Assembly: GCF_001417735.1 (NCBI RefSeq) | Contig: NZ_BBUZ01000024.1 | Location: 678,094-742,093, forward strand | DNA length: 64,000 nt | Direction of reading: 5' to 3' | DNA from: Streptomyces sp. NBRC 110028 | Lineage (GTDB): Bacteria; Actinomycetota; Actinomycetes; Streptomycetales; Streptomycetaceae | Notes under the pieces: model-generated | Seen by the model: the letters and a program-made list of their open reading frames with translations, nothing else | Told to the model about the DNA's origin: nothing | Database searches by the model: none | Shown: in pieces, positions 35,683-44,337 of the stretch | Layout of the letters: each line of letters begins with the position of its first letter | Numbering within the stretch: position 1 is the first letter of the stretch | Position numbers and translations under genes: made by a program

Positions 35683-37347
35683 TCACTCGGGTTTCGCGCT
35701 CCGGCGCGCCGCCGGGCCGTGCGGGACGGAGTGGGCCCCGGGCCCGGCGCCCGCCTTGGTGCCCGGTTTCGCACCCGGCTTCGTCCCTTGTGCGGCGCCC
35801 GCCTTGGCCCCAGGCTTCGCGTCCGGGTCCGGGGCGGTCTTCCAGTCGGGGTGCCCGGGCATCTTCGGCGTCTTCTCCCCGTACAGCCAGGGGTGCAGGA
35901 AGCCGTTCAGATCGCGGCCCGCCACCTCCGAGGCGAGCCGGACGAAATCGGCGGTCGAGGCCACGCCGTCACGGTGGCGGAGCACCCACTGCCGCTCCAG
36001 CCGCTCGAAGTCCGCCCGGCCGATCCGCTGCCGCAGCGCGTACAGGATCAGCGCGCTGCCGTCGTAGACGACCGGCCGGAAGAGCCCGATCTGCTTGCCG
36101 GGCTCGGCGGGCCTGGGCGCGGCGGGTGGCCCTCCGGCGGCGCGCCACGCGTCGGACTGCTCGTAGGCCAGCCGCATCCGGCGCTCCAGGCTCGCCTTGC
36201 CGTACTGCTCCGCGTACAGCGCCTCGTACCAGGTGGCGTGGCCTTCGTTGAGCCACAGATCCGACCAGCGGCGCGGGCTGACGCTGTCGCCGAACCACTG
36301 GTGCGCCAGCTCGTGCAGCATGATCGATTCCACGTACCACCGCGGGAACTCGTCGTCGGTGAAGAGACCGCGTTCGAAGAGCGAGAGCGTCTGGGTCTCC
36401 AGCTCGAAGCCCGTGGTGGCGTGGGAGATCAGCACGCCGTAGTCCTCGAAGGGATACGGTCCGACCTTCTTCTCCATCCAGCTCAGCTGCCCCGGAGTGC
36501 GCGCGAGCCACTTCGCGAGCTTCCCGCGGTCCGCGGCGGGCACCACGTCGCGCACCGGCAGCCCGTGCGGGCCGGTGCGGTGGAGCACGGCGGAACGGCC
36601 GATCGAGACCTGAGCCAGCTCGGTGGCCATGGGATGGGCGAGGCGGTACGACCAGGTGGTACGCGCCCCGTCGCGGACGCGCCCGTCCGGGAGACCACCG
36701 GCGACGACCGTGAGGGTCTTCGGCGCGGTGACCCGGAAGGTGAAGCGCGCCTTGTCGGACGGATGGTCGTTGCACGGGAAGACCCGGTGGGCGGCGTCGG
36801 CCTGGTTTGCCATGGCCAGCCCGTCCCGGGTGCGGACCCAGCCGCCGCTCGCGCCGTCCCCCGGGTCGCTGGTGTGCCGGACGGTGACCCGGAAGTCCGC
36901 GCCCCGCTCGATCCTGGTGCGCGGGGTGATGACCAGGTCCTCGCCCGCGGTGACGAACGCGGCGGGTGCGCCGTCCACCTGTACGGAGCGCACGGTGCCC
37001 TGGGCGAAGTCCAGATTGAGGGTGCGCAATCCGGCGGTGGCGCGGGCGTCGATGGTGGTGACGGCGTCCAGCGGCCGGTCCGGGCGACGGTAGTCCAAGG
37101 CGATGTCGTACGCCGTGACGTCGTACCCGGGGTTGCCGAGCCTCGGGTAGAGCGGGTCGCCGATGCCGAGCGGCCGCGGGCCCGTGGCGCCGACCGGCCC
37201 GGCGGCGGAGGACGGGCCGACCGAGGCGAGCACGGCGGCCAGGGCGACGGCCACGAGGGCGGTCCTGCGGCGCCCCCTCCGCGGGAGGGGATGGGCCTGG
37301 GCCGGCCGCGGGAGGGGGCCGGGGCGAGGGCCCGGAGAATGCGTCAT
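35683..37347 (-). CDS. Secreted M1-family metallopeptidase
   Basis: A 554-residue exported zinc peptidase. A twin-arginine-like RRGRRR and a hydrophobic segment (about 29-48) form the signal peptide. The M1 gluzincin domain has HELAHQWFG with the downstream glutamate in NEGHATWYE and GFELETQTLS in place of the usual GAMEN motif. The C-terminal ~45 residues are a Lys-Pro-Gly/Ala repeat ending in basic residues, perhaps a wall-binding or spacer tail. The family removes N-terminal residues from peptides. Its position next to hflX is conserved in Streptomyces as I recall it. Confidence 0.9.
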   Translation of the reverse strand: MTHSPGPRPGPLPRPAQAHPLPRRGRRRTALVAVALAAVLASVGPSSAAGPVGATGPRPLGIGDPLYPRLGNPGYDVTAYDIALDYRRPDRPLDAVTTIDARATAGLRTLNLDFAQGTVRSVQVDGAPAAFVTAGEDLVITPRTRIERGADFRVTVRHTSDPGDGASGGWVRTRDGLAMANQADAAHRVFPCNDHPSDKARFTFRVTAPKTLTVVAGGLPDGRVRDGARTTWSYRLAHPMATELAQVSIGRSAVLHRTGPHGLPVRDVVPAADRGKLAKWLARTPGQLSWMEKKVGPYPFEDYGVLISHATTGFELETQTLSLFERGLFTDDEFPRWYVESIMLHELAHQWFGDSVSPRRWSDLWLNEGHATWYEALYAEQYGKASLERRMRLAYEQSDAWRAAGGPPAAPRPAEPGKQIGLFRPVVYDGSALILYALRQRIGRADFERLERQWVLRHRDGVASTADFVRLASEVAGRDLNGFLHPWLYGEKTPKMPGHPDWKTAPDPDAKPGAKAGAAQGTKPGAKPGTKAGAGPGAHSVPHGPAARRSAKPE

Positions 37348-37413
37348 GCCTTACGGCTACCAGCGCCCGGACGAGGCCGCAGTCCGACCCGGGCCCGATC
37401 CACCCGAAGGAGT

Positions 37414-39615
37414 TCAGGAACGGGCGGTCGCCACGCGACGGCCCTCCCTTGTCACGTCGTAGACCCCGGGGACGTCGCGCATGGCCCGCATCAGGGTCGG
37501 CAGCCGGCCCGCGTCGGACAGCTGGAGCGTGTACGTATGGCGAACCCGCTGCTCACGCGGCGGTTCGACGGCGGCGGCGACCACCTCGGCGCCCTCCGCG
37601 GCGATGGCCTCGGTGAGGTCCGCGAGCAGATGGGGCCTGCTGAACGCCTCCGCGAAGAGGGTGACCCGGTAGTCGCCCCCGTCCCCGTCGTACTCCTCCG
37701 ACCAGCGGACCCCGACCCGGGCCCGTCCGGCCGCGGTCATCCGTGCCACGGCGGGGCACCGCTCGCGGTGGACGGTGACGGCGCCGCCGCGCACCGAGAA
37801 ACCGGTGATCGCGTCCGGCGGTACGGGGGTGCAGCACCGGGCCAGCCGTACGATCACACCGGGCAGGTCGACGACGATGCCCGCCTCCGGGCGGCCCACG
37901 GGGGCCACGGGCAGCGCGGCATCGTCCGGCCCGGCATCGTCCGACCCGGTCTCCCCCGGCTCGGTCCCTTCCGGTTCCGCGGGAGCGTGCAGGTGCTCGG
38001 CGCCGGGCGCCTCGCCCTGCGGCGGCTCGTGCGCCGGGTCGGCCGGATGGGCGGCCAGCCAGCGGTTGATGGCGATGCGCGCGGCCGGGGTACGGGCGTG
38101 ATCGAGCCATTCCGGTGACGGCCCGGACGACGCCGCGTCACCCGCCATGAGCAGCTGGAGCGTGTCGCCGTCGCACAGCACGGTGCTGAGCGTCGCGATC
38201 CGCCCGTTGACCCTGGCGCCGATACAGGAGTGGGCGTCCTCGCCGTACTGGGCGTACGCGGCGTCCACACAGCTCGCGCCCGCGGGCAGGCCCAGGGTGC
38301 CGCCGTCGGACCGGAAGACCGTGATCTCCCGGTCCTGGGCGAGGTCGTCGCGCAGCGCGGTCCAGAAGATGTCGGGGTCGGGGGTGGCGCTCTGCCATTC
38401 GAGCAGCCGGGACAGCCAGCCGGGGCGGGTGGGGTCGGCCCGCTCGCCCTCGGGCGCGGCCGCCGCCTCGGTCGGGGCGTACGGATTGCCGAGGGCGATC
38501 ACCCCGGCTTCGGCGACCCGGTGCATCTGGTGGGTACGGATGAGGACTTCGGCGACCTCGCCCGTCCGCCCGGCCACGGCCGTGTGCAGCGACTGGTAGA
38601 GGTTGAACTTGGGGACGGCGATGAAGTCCTTGAACTCCGAGATCACCGGGGTGAAACAGGTGTGCAGCTCGCCGAGGACCGCGTAACAGTCCGCGTCCTC
38701 GGCGACGAGGACCAGAAGCCGCCCGAGGTCGGATCCGGTCAGCTCGCCGCGCTTGATCCCGGCACGGTGCACGGAGACGAAGTGGCGCGGGCGCACCAGG
38801 ACTTCGGCGGTGATGCCCGCCTCCTGCAGCACCGCCCGTACGTCCTCGGCGGCGCGGGCGAGCGGGTCGGGGCGGCCCGCGTGGGCCTGGAGCAGCTCCC
38901 GGGTGTGGGCGTACTCCTCGGGGTGGAGGATCGCGAAGACCAGGTCCTCCAGCTCGGTCTTGAGCGCCTGCACGCCGAGCCGTTCGGCCAGCGGGATCAG
39001 CACGTCGCGGGTGACCTTGGCGATGCGGACCTGTTTCTCGGGGCGCATCACGCCCAGGGTGCGCATGTTGTGCAGCCGGTCGGCGAGCTTGATCGACATC
39101 ACCCGGACGTCATTGCCGGTGGCGACGAGCATCTTGCGGAACGTCTCGGGCTCGGCCGCCGCCCCGTAGTCGACCTTCTCCAACTTGGTGACGCCGTCGA
39201 CGAGATAGCGCACCTCCTCGCCGAACTCCTCCCCCACCTGGTCGAGCGTCACCTCGGTGTCCTCGACCGTGTCGTGGAGCAGGGACGCGGTCAATGTGGT
39301 GGTCTCGGCGCCCAGTTCGGCGAGGATGAGCGTGACGGCGAGCGGATGGGTGATGTACGGCTCACCGCTCTTGCGCATCTGGCCGCGGTGGGAGGACTCG
39401 GCGAGGACGTACGCCTTGCGCAGCACATCCAGATCGGCGCCGGGGTGGTAGGCGCGGTGCACCTTCGCGACGTGTTCGATCGCGTCCGGCAGCCGGTCCC
39501 GTGACGCCGGTCCCAGCAGCGCGGCCCGGCCGAATCTGCGGATATTGCGCAGATCGATGCGGGGGAGGCCGCGCCTGCGGCCGAGAGCGGCTTGATCTGG
39601 GGCCTCTGCGCTCAT
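37414..39615 (-). CDS. rshA: RelA/SpoT homologue (Rsh) with degenerate synthetase motif
   Basis: A 733-residue long Rsh protein. The HD hydrolase domain is intact (SSHRGQMRKSGEPYITHP, HDTVEDT, NDVRVMSIKLADRLHN). The synthetase domain is altered: the usual R-x-K-H-x-x-S-x-x-x-K reads RPRHFVSVHRA, losing both lysines, and the DLIA-I/V-R segment reads GRLLVLVA. EFKDFIAVPKFNLYQSLHT and EVLIRTHQMH remain. TGS and ACT regulatory domains follow. It may act mainly as a (p)ppGpp hydrolase, although synthesis was, I believe, reported for a Streptomyces homologue. ATG 39615 was chosen over ATG 39621. Confidence 0.9.
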   Translation of the reverse strand: MSAEAPDQAALGRRRGLPRIDLRNIRRFGRAALLGPASRDRLPDAIEHVAKVHRAYHPGADLDVLRKAYVLAESSHRGQMRKSGEPYITHPLAVTLILAELGAETTTLTASLLHDTVEDTEVTLDQVGEEFGEEVRYLVDGVTKLEKVDYGAAAEPETFRKMLVATGNDVRVMSIKLADRLHNMRTLGVMRPEKQVRIAKVTRDVLIPLAERLGVQALKTELEDLVFAILHPEEYAHTRELLQAHAGRPDPLARAAEDVRAVLQEAGITAEVLVRPRHFVSVHRAGIKRGELTGSDLGRLLVLVAEDADCYAVLGELHTCFTPVISEFKDFIAVPKFNLYQSLHTAVAGRTGEVAEVLIRTHQMHRVAEAGVIALGNPYAPTEAAAAPEGERADPTRPGWLSRLLEWQSATPDPDIFWTALRDDLAQDREITVFRSDGGTLGLPAGASCVDAAYAQYGEDAHSCIGARVNGRIATLSTVLCDGDTLQLLMAGDAASSGPSPEWLDHARTPAARIAINRWLAAHPADPAHEPPQGEAPGAEHLHAPAEPEGTEPGETGSDDAGPDDAALPVAPVGRPEAGIVVDLPGVIVRLARCCTPVPPDAITGFSVRGGAVTVHRERCPAVARMTAAGRARVGVRWSEEYDGDGGDYRVTLFAEAFSRPHLLADLTEAIAAEGAEVVAAAVEPPREQRVRHTYTLQLSDAGRLPTLMRAMRDVPGVYDVTREGRRVATARS

Positions 39616-39750
39616 GGGCACCTCCGGCGGCGTCGAGCGTCAACCGGCGTGGGCACTCCCCCGGGCCGGTGCTTGATGCTATCGAGCCCACCACGCACGG
39701 CCGACCGGCTCTCGCCCAGAGTGAAACGGATCACCCATGAGAGGGACGCG

Positions 39751-40680
39751 TCAGTCGAGGGCCGTGTCCAGCCATACGGGGTCAAGCTCCCCCTCGGCGA
39801 CGATCACGGCAGGGCCCGTCATCTCCACCGTACCGTCCGGCCGCTCGCTGATCACAAGCCGCCCACCGGGCACGTCCACCGTGTATGTGACGGGCCGACC
39901 GGTGACGCCGGGGTCGGCCCCGTCCCGGCGGGCGGCGGCCACCATGACGGCGCAGGCGCCGGTGCCGCAGGAACGGGTCTCGCCGGAGCCGCGCTCGTGC
40001 ACGCGCATCGCCACGTGCCGCGGGCCGCGGTCGACGACGAACTCGACGTTGACGCCGTCCGGGTACGCGGAGGCGGGGTGGACGGCGGGGGCCGTGAACA
40101 GGTCCCCGGCTTGGGCGAGGTCGTCGACGAAGGCGACCGCGTGCGGGTTGCCCATGTTCACGTTGCGGGCGGACCAGGTCCGGTCGCCGACCGCCACGGT
40201 GATACCGCCGTCGGGGCCGGGCTCGGGCAGCACGGCGTTGCCCATGCCGACAGTGATCGCGCCTCCGTCCGTGCCTTCGTCCGAGGTGCCCTCGGGCTCA
40301 CCGGCGGCCTTGGCGATGTGGATGTGCCGCAGTCCGGCCCGGGTCGCGATCGTCAGATCGCCCTCCTCGACGAGCCCCGCCCGCCGCAGATACCGGGCGA
40401 AGACCCGGACGCCGTTTCCGCACATCTCGGCGATGCTGCCGTCACCGTTGCGGTAGTCCATGAACCACTCGGCCTCGGCGGCCATGGCCCGCGCCTCGGG
40501 GTGGGCCGACGACCGCACGACGCGGATCAGCCCGTCGCCGCCGACACCGGCGCGGCGGTCGCAGATCCGGGCGACGGCGGCGGCGGACAGCTCCAGCCGA
40601 CCGTCCGGGTCGGGGACGATGACGAAGTCGTTCTCGGTGCCGTGGCCCTTCAGGAACCGCAGCCGGGGCGCGTTGCTCAT
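39751..40680 (-). CDS. dapF: Diaminopimelate epimerase
   Basis: A 309-residue cofactor-free epimerase that converts LL- to meso-diaminopimelate for peptidoglycan and lysine. The two catalytic cysteines are in AEMCGNGVRVFARYL and TRSCGTGACA; GHGTENDFVIV and GNPHAVAFV complete the two half-domains. Length is slightly above average because of an inserted EPEGTSDEGTDGG loop. It lies between the small membrane protein and the Rsh gene, all leftward. Confidence 0.96.
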   Translation of the reverse strand: MSNAPRLRFLKGHGTENDFVIVPDPDGRLELSAAAVARICDRRAGVGGDGLIRVVRSSAHPEARAMAAEAEWFMDYRNGDGSIAEMCGNGVRVFARYLRRAGLVEEGDLTIATRAGLRHIHIAKAAGEPEGTSDEGTDGGAITVGMGNAVLPEPGPDGGITVAVGDRTWSARNVNMGNPHAVAFVDDLAQAGDLFTAPAVHPASAYPDGVNVEFVVDRGPRHVAMRVHERGSGETRSCGTGACAVMVAAARRDGADPGVTGRPVTYTVDVPGGRLVISERPDGTVEMTGPAVIVAEGELDPVWLDTALD

Positions 40681-40743
40681 CCCTCGATCCTACGGCGCGC
40701 CGCACGGGCCGTCGCTCCGCGCGGTACGGGCACGGGGAGGCCC

Positions 40744-41253
40744 CTAGCGCAGGCGGGCCACGCGCCAGAAGGTGAGGGTCGCGAGCAGCACCACGATCAC
40801 CACGTAGAGCACCACGAAGCGCCAGTCCGGGCGGCGGCCGGAGCCCCGAGGCGGCAGGCCGGGCCAGGTGTAGCCCACCCGGCGGGCGGCCATCAGGCCC
40901 CAGCCCGCCGCGCAGCAGCTCAGCAGCAGGCCCAGCATCGCCACGACCGCGCCTCCGTCGCCGAACTCGAAGGCCAGCGGGAAGGCGAACATCAGCGAGC
41001 CGAGGATGGCGAGGCCGACGATCGGCGCGATCTGCCAGATCCGCAGCCGGCGCGGCGGGCGCAGCTCACGGAAGGACTCCCCGGAGCCCGGCTCGCCCGG
41101 CTCCCCCAGCTCCTCTGCCTCGTCGAGGGCCGGGCCCAGCAGCTCGGGCAGCGCGGGCACCTCGTCGGGGCCGTCAGGGGTCAGCGGCCCGGGCTCGCCC
41201 CGTGGCGAGTCCCGCGCTGCTTGCTGCGATGCGTTGCGAGGGCCGGCCTCCAT
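40744..41253 (-). CDS. Conserved membrane protein
   Basis: A 169-residue protein with an acidic Pro/Glu-rich cytoplasmic N-terminus (about 65 residues) and three hydrophobic helices (IAPIVGLAILGSLMFAFPLA, VVAMLGLLLSCCAAGWGLMA, VVLYVVIVVLLATLTF). I do not recognise a functional family. It lies between miaA and dapF, as a small membrane protein does in other Streptomyces in my recollection. ATG 41253 follows GGAGG by ten bases; a GTG at 41259 is also possible. Confidence 0.8.
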   Translation of the reverse strand: MEAGPRNASQQAARDSPRGEPGPLTPDGPDEVPALPELLGPALDEAEELGEPGEPGSGESFRELRPPRRLRIWQIAPIVGLAILGSLMFAFPLAFEFGDGGAVVAMLGLLLSCCAAGWGLMAARRVGYTWPGLPPRGSGRRPDWRFVVLYVVIVVLLATLTFWRVARLR

Positions 41254-41356
41254 CGCCACGCGCCCTCCCAACTCCAGACACCACGATCGGAGCTTGATGA
41301 TGGCATGCCCGCGGGGGCCTCAATGACGAGCGGAGCGTCCCGATGCCATCACGTGA

Positions 41357-42295
41357 TCAGGCTGTGACCGCCCGTTCAACCAACGCGAGCGCGTTACTGA
41401 GGAGTTCCCTCCGGTCCGCCGCCGCTCCGCTGAGCCAGTGGACCCTCGGATCGCGCCGGAACCAGGAGTCCTGACGGCGCGCGAACCGCTTGGTCGCGCG
41501 CACGGTCTCGGCCCGTGCCTCGTCCTCCGTGCACTCTCCGGCGAGGGCGGCGAGCACCTGCTGATAGCCGAGGGCCCGGGAGGCCGTACGCCCCTCCCGC
41601 AGCCCGGCCGCTTCGAGCCGGCTGACCTCGTCCACCAGCCCGGCCTCCCACATCCGGTCCACGCGCACGGTGATCCGCTCGTCCAGCTCGGGCCGCTCGA
41701 CGTCCACGCCGATCTGGAGGGTGTCGTAGACCGCCTCGTGACCGGGGAGGTTGGCGGTGAAGGGCCGGCCGGTGATCTCGATGACCTCCAGCGCCCGCAC
41801 CACCCGCCGACCGTTGCTGGGCAGGATCGCCCGGCCCGCCTCGGGATCGGCGGCCGCCAGCCGGGCGTGCAGGGCCCCCGGGCCCAGCTCCGCCAGCTCG
41901 GCCTCGAGCCTGGCCCGCACGGCGGGGTCGGTGCCCGGGAAGTCGAGCGCGTCGATGGCCCCGCGGATGTACAGGCCCGAGCCGCCGACCAGGATCGGCG
42001 TACGCCCCTCGGCGAGCAGCCGGTCCATCTCGGCGCGGGCCAGTCGCTGGTATTCGGCGACGCTGGCCGTCTGGGTGACGTCCCAGATGCCGAGCAGGCG
42101 GTGCGGCACACCCTGCCGCTCCTCTTCCGTCAGTTTGGCGGTGCCGATGTCCATGCCCCGGTAGAGCTGCATGGAGTCGGCGTTGACGACCTCGCCATCG
42201 AGGTGCCGGGCGAGTGCGACGCCCAGATCGGACTTGCCGGCCGCGGTGGGGCCGACGACGGCGATGACTCGCGGCGGATGGCCTGCTGTATTCAC
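41357..42295 (-). CDS. miaA: tRNA dimethylallyltransferase
   Basis: A 312-residue enzyme that adds a dimethylallyl group to A37 of UNN-reading tRNAs. GPTAAGKSDLGVALA (P-loop), DSMQLYRGMDIGTAK, VGGSGLYIRG and ALGYQQ are diagnostic. GTG 42295 gives VNTAGHPPRVIAVVG. It pairs functionally with miaB 2 kb away, which methylthiolates the same base. In Streptomyces this modification also affects the bldA leucyl tRNA that reads UUA, of interest given the TTA codons at the left end. Confidence 0.95.
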   Translation of the reverse strand: MNTAGHPPRVIAVVGPTAAGKSDLGVALARHLDGEVVNADSMQLYRGMDIGTAKLTEEERQGVPHRLLGIWDVTQTASVAEYQRLARAEMDRLLAEGRTPILVGGSGLYIRGAIDALDFPGTDPAVRARLEAELAELGPGALHARLAAADPEAGRAILPSNGRRVVRALEVIEITGRPFTANLPGHEAVYDTLQIGVDVERPELDERITVRVDRMWEAGLVDEVSRLEAAGLREGRTASRALGYQQVLAALAGECTEDEARAETVRATKRFARRQDSWFRRDPRVHWLSGAAADRRELLSNALALVERAVTA

Positions 42296-42478
42296 CCGCC
42301 CAGTCTCGCAAACCCCGGGGCGCCTCCTCGAACGAGCGACGTGACGGGGGATGGCCGCGGTCGTTGCCAGTTGCGAGGTTCCGAGGACCGGTTCGGGAAA
42401 CCGGTCCCCGCGAGCGGCGCAATGGGACGCTCCGAGCGGCACGGGATTTCGCCCACACGAGTAGGCTATGGAGTAGAT

Positions 42479-42721
42479 ATGGGCGTGTTTTCCAGGTTTC
42501 GTCGTGCGTCGAAGGAGACGAGCCGTCCGACCGAAGAGGCGCTTTCCGTGCAGACCGCGGCCGACGCCGTGACGGCGGCACCGGCCCCCGAGCCCGCCGC
42601 CGAAGCGGAACCGGAGCGGAGCGAGGAGGAGCCCGCGACGGGTGAGGCGGCGACGATCCCCAAGCAGCAGTCCGCGGCCGAGTCGGCGGACAGCGAGGCC
42701 GGTGAGGGCGCCCGCGCATAA
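42479..42721 (+). CDS. Small acidic protein
   Basis: An 80-residue protein starting MGVFSRFRRASKETSRPTEE and continuing as an Ala/Glu/Pro-rich, probably disordered acidic chain. GGAG lies five bases before the ATG. It is 25 bp upstream of the MT0933-like gene and probably cotranscribed. I recognise no domain. Confidence 0.65.
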   Translation: MGVFSRFRRASKETSRPTEEALSVQTAADAVTAAPAPEPAAEAEPERSEEEPATGEAATIPKQQSAAESADSEAGEGARA

Positions 42722-42746
42722 GGGATCCGACAAGGGAAGGTGGCCC

Positions 42747-43007
42747 ATGGGCCTGATGGACAACCTCAAGGCCAAGGCCGGTGTCATGAAGGACCGGGCC
42801 GGCAGCTTCGCCCAGCAGCACGAGGCCCGGATCGGGCGAGGCCTCGACAAGGCCGCCAAGACGGTCGACACCAGGACCAAGGGCAAGTACAGCGCGAAGA
42901 TCGAGACTGGCACGGGCAAGGCGAAGGACGCCCTCAGCCGCCTCTCCCACCGGAACGAGGACCACAACCGGACCGAGGGCAAGGACCAGGGCGGCGACAG
43001 CGCCTGA
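42747..43007 (+). CDS. MT0933-type small protein (antitoxin-like)
   Basis: An 86-residue helical basic/acidic protein (MDNLKAKAGVMKDRAGSFAQ, then KYSAKIETGTGKAKDALSRL). It resembles the actinobacterial MT0933-like antitoxin family. No toxin gene is adjacent, so an antitoxin role is doubtful. GGGAAGG precedes the ATG. It follows the small acidic protein and is closed by the hairpin at 43020-43051. Confidence 0.75.
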   Translation: MGLMDNLKAKAGVMKDRAGSFAQQHEARIGRGLDKAAKTVDTRTKGKYSAKIETGTGKAKDALSRLSHRNEDHNRTEGKDQGGDSA

Positions 43008-43019
43008 TCACCGCCGGTA

Positions 43020-43051
43020 CGCGGCCGCGAAGCGGATGCCTCGCGGCCGCG
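43020..43051 (+). terminator. Terminator after MT0933-type gene
   Basis: CGCGGCCGCGA and its reverse complement form an 11-bp perfect stem with a 10-base loop, 12 bp past the stop codon. This fits a terminator for the two-gene unit. Confidence 0.75.
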
Positions 43052-43075
43052 GTGGTCCCGCGCCCCCGCACACCG

Positions 43076-43120
43076 CCACCGCACGTCTTGCCACCGCACG
43101 TCTCGCCACCGCACGTCTCG
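43076..43120. repeat. Three tandem 15-bp repeats
   Basis: CCACCGCACGTCTYG occurs three times head to tail, with one T/C difference in the first copy, in the gap between converging genes. It looks like simple slippage; no function is evident. Confidence 0.8.
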
Positions 43121-43184
43121 CCGCTCCAGCAGCGGTGCACCCCGGGGCGCCGTGGTCCGGCGCCCGCGCCGGGCGATGCCCGCG

Positions 43185-43964
43185 CTACGCCCAGCGGGCC
43201 ACGAAATACCCCACGCCGTATGGCGCCTCGTCATACCGCAACTCCCCCTTCAGCCCCGCCCCTTCGGCCGCCCCCGCGAGCACCTGCAGCGGGGCGCGGC
43301 CCGCGGCCTTCAGCTCGTAGGCCAGCTCCTCGTCGAGCGCAGCGAGGGCCGCGGTGTCGGCCGCCGCCAGCGCCCGCGCCACCTCGGCGTCGAACGCGGC
43401 CGCACGCTCGTCGAGATAGCCCGGCGCCTTCAGCGTCCGGCACGCGCTGCCGTCACCCATGACCAGCAGCCCGACCCGCTCCGCCGACGCGGCGAGCTTC
43501 CTTCCGACTTCGATACACCGCTCGGCCGCGAGAGGTTCCCCCACCCCCAGCCCCTCGACGGGCGAAACGTCCCACCCCGCGCGCTCCAGCAGCCAGGCGC
43601 CGACCGCCAGCGACGGCGGCAGCGGCCGCCCGGGCCCCCCGTCCCCGATTTCACCACCCTGGTCCGCGCCCGCCCCCGCACCCGCGCCCGCCCCCGCCCC
43701 CGGCGCGGGCGCCACGCCCCCGAGCCGTACCTCCACGTCCACGCCGAAGCCGCTGAAGGATCCGGTCGCGCCCTGCGGATGGGACCCGCGCCCGGAGTGC
43801 TCCGCCGGACCTGCCACGATCAGCCGCTCCGGCCGGGCCGCCGCGAGCGCCGCGACCGCGTCCAGACACGCCGCGCGCAGCGAGTCCAGTTCGGGGGCCG
43901 CTCCCGCGGCCAGCTCGGGCACCAGCAGCGGCGGACACGGACAGACGGCGGCGGCGATCAGCAT
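43185..43964 (-). CDS. Class III extradiol dioxygenase B-like protein
   Basis: A 259-residue protein of the LigB-like class III extradiol dioxygenase superfamily. The N-terminus MLIAAAVCPCPPLLVPEL, the central VAGPAEHSG and the C-terminal LLVMGDGSACR fit the fold, but I cannot see a complete His-His-Glu iron site. Catalysis is therefore doubtful. A GAGAGAGAGA alanine-glycine run (about 90-101) comes from simple DNA repeats. It reads leftward 10 bp after the 101-residue gene. Confidence 0.75.
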   Translation of the reverse strand: MLIAAAVCPCPPLLVPELAAGAAPELDSLRAACLDAVAALAAARPERLIVAGPAEHSGRGSHPQGATGSFSGFGVDVEVRLGGVAPAPGAGAGAGAGAGADQGGEIGDGGPGRPLPPSLAVGAWLLERAGWDVSPVEGLGVGEPLAAERCIEVGRKLAASAERVGLLVMGDGSACRTLKAPGYLDERAAAFDAEVARALAAADTAALAALDEELAYELKAAGRAPLQVLAGAAEGAGLKGELRYDEAPYGVGYFVARWA

Positions 43965-43974
43965 GATCGCCAGC

Positions 43975-44280
43975 TTATCCGGCGGGCTCGGGGCGGGGCG
44001 CGGAGTCCCACAGCAGCTCGGCCACCCTGAACCGGTAGCAGTAGTTGCCGGTCGCGGCTTCCAGGACCATCAGGAAGACGTCCCCGTCCCGGTACACCAG
44101 CTTCCGGTAGGGGTTCACCGGGTGCCGGGGCTCGTACCGCAGCACGCGCTCGCGCAGGGCCTCCAGCGCCTCCTCACGGGTCCCCCGGACATGCCCCAGC
44201 GCCGTGATCGAGTGGTTACGGGCCCCCGGGCCCATGATCTGGAGGTAGTCCTCGACCAGCAGGCCCCACCACGTCGTCAT
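43975..44280 (-). CDS. Conserved hypothetical protein
   Basis: A 101-residue protein beginning MTTWWGLLVEDYLQIMGPG with alternating charged and aromatic segments (NPYRKLVYRDGDVFLMVLE, ATGNYCYRFRVAELLWD). It appears to be a small soluble alpha/beta protein; I do not recognise the family. It sits between miaB and the dioxygenase-like gene with short gaps, suggesting one leftward transcript from miaB. Confidence 0.75.
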   Translation of the reverse strand: MTTWWGLLVEDYLQIMGPGARNHSITALGHVRGTREEALEALRERVLRYEPRHPVNPYRKLVYRDGDVFLMVLEAATGNYCYRFRVAELLWDSAPRPEPAG

Positions 44281-44337
44281 CCCATCCCCCGTCGGTCCTG
44301 TGCGGCGCCGTGAGCGCCGCGCGTCACCCGCCGCTCG

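Noticed and set aside
42747..43007. Toxin-antitoxin pair
   Set aside because: The antitoxin-like protein has no adjacent toxin. Its neighbour is a disordered acidic protein unlike known toxins.
43076..43120. Tandem 15-bp repeats as a possible CRISPR
   Set aside because: There are no spacers between units and no cas genes; they are simple tandem repeats.
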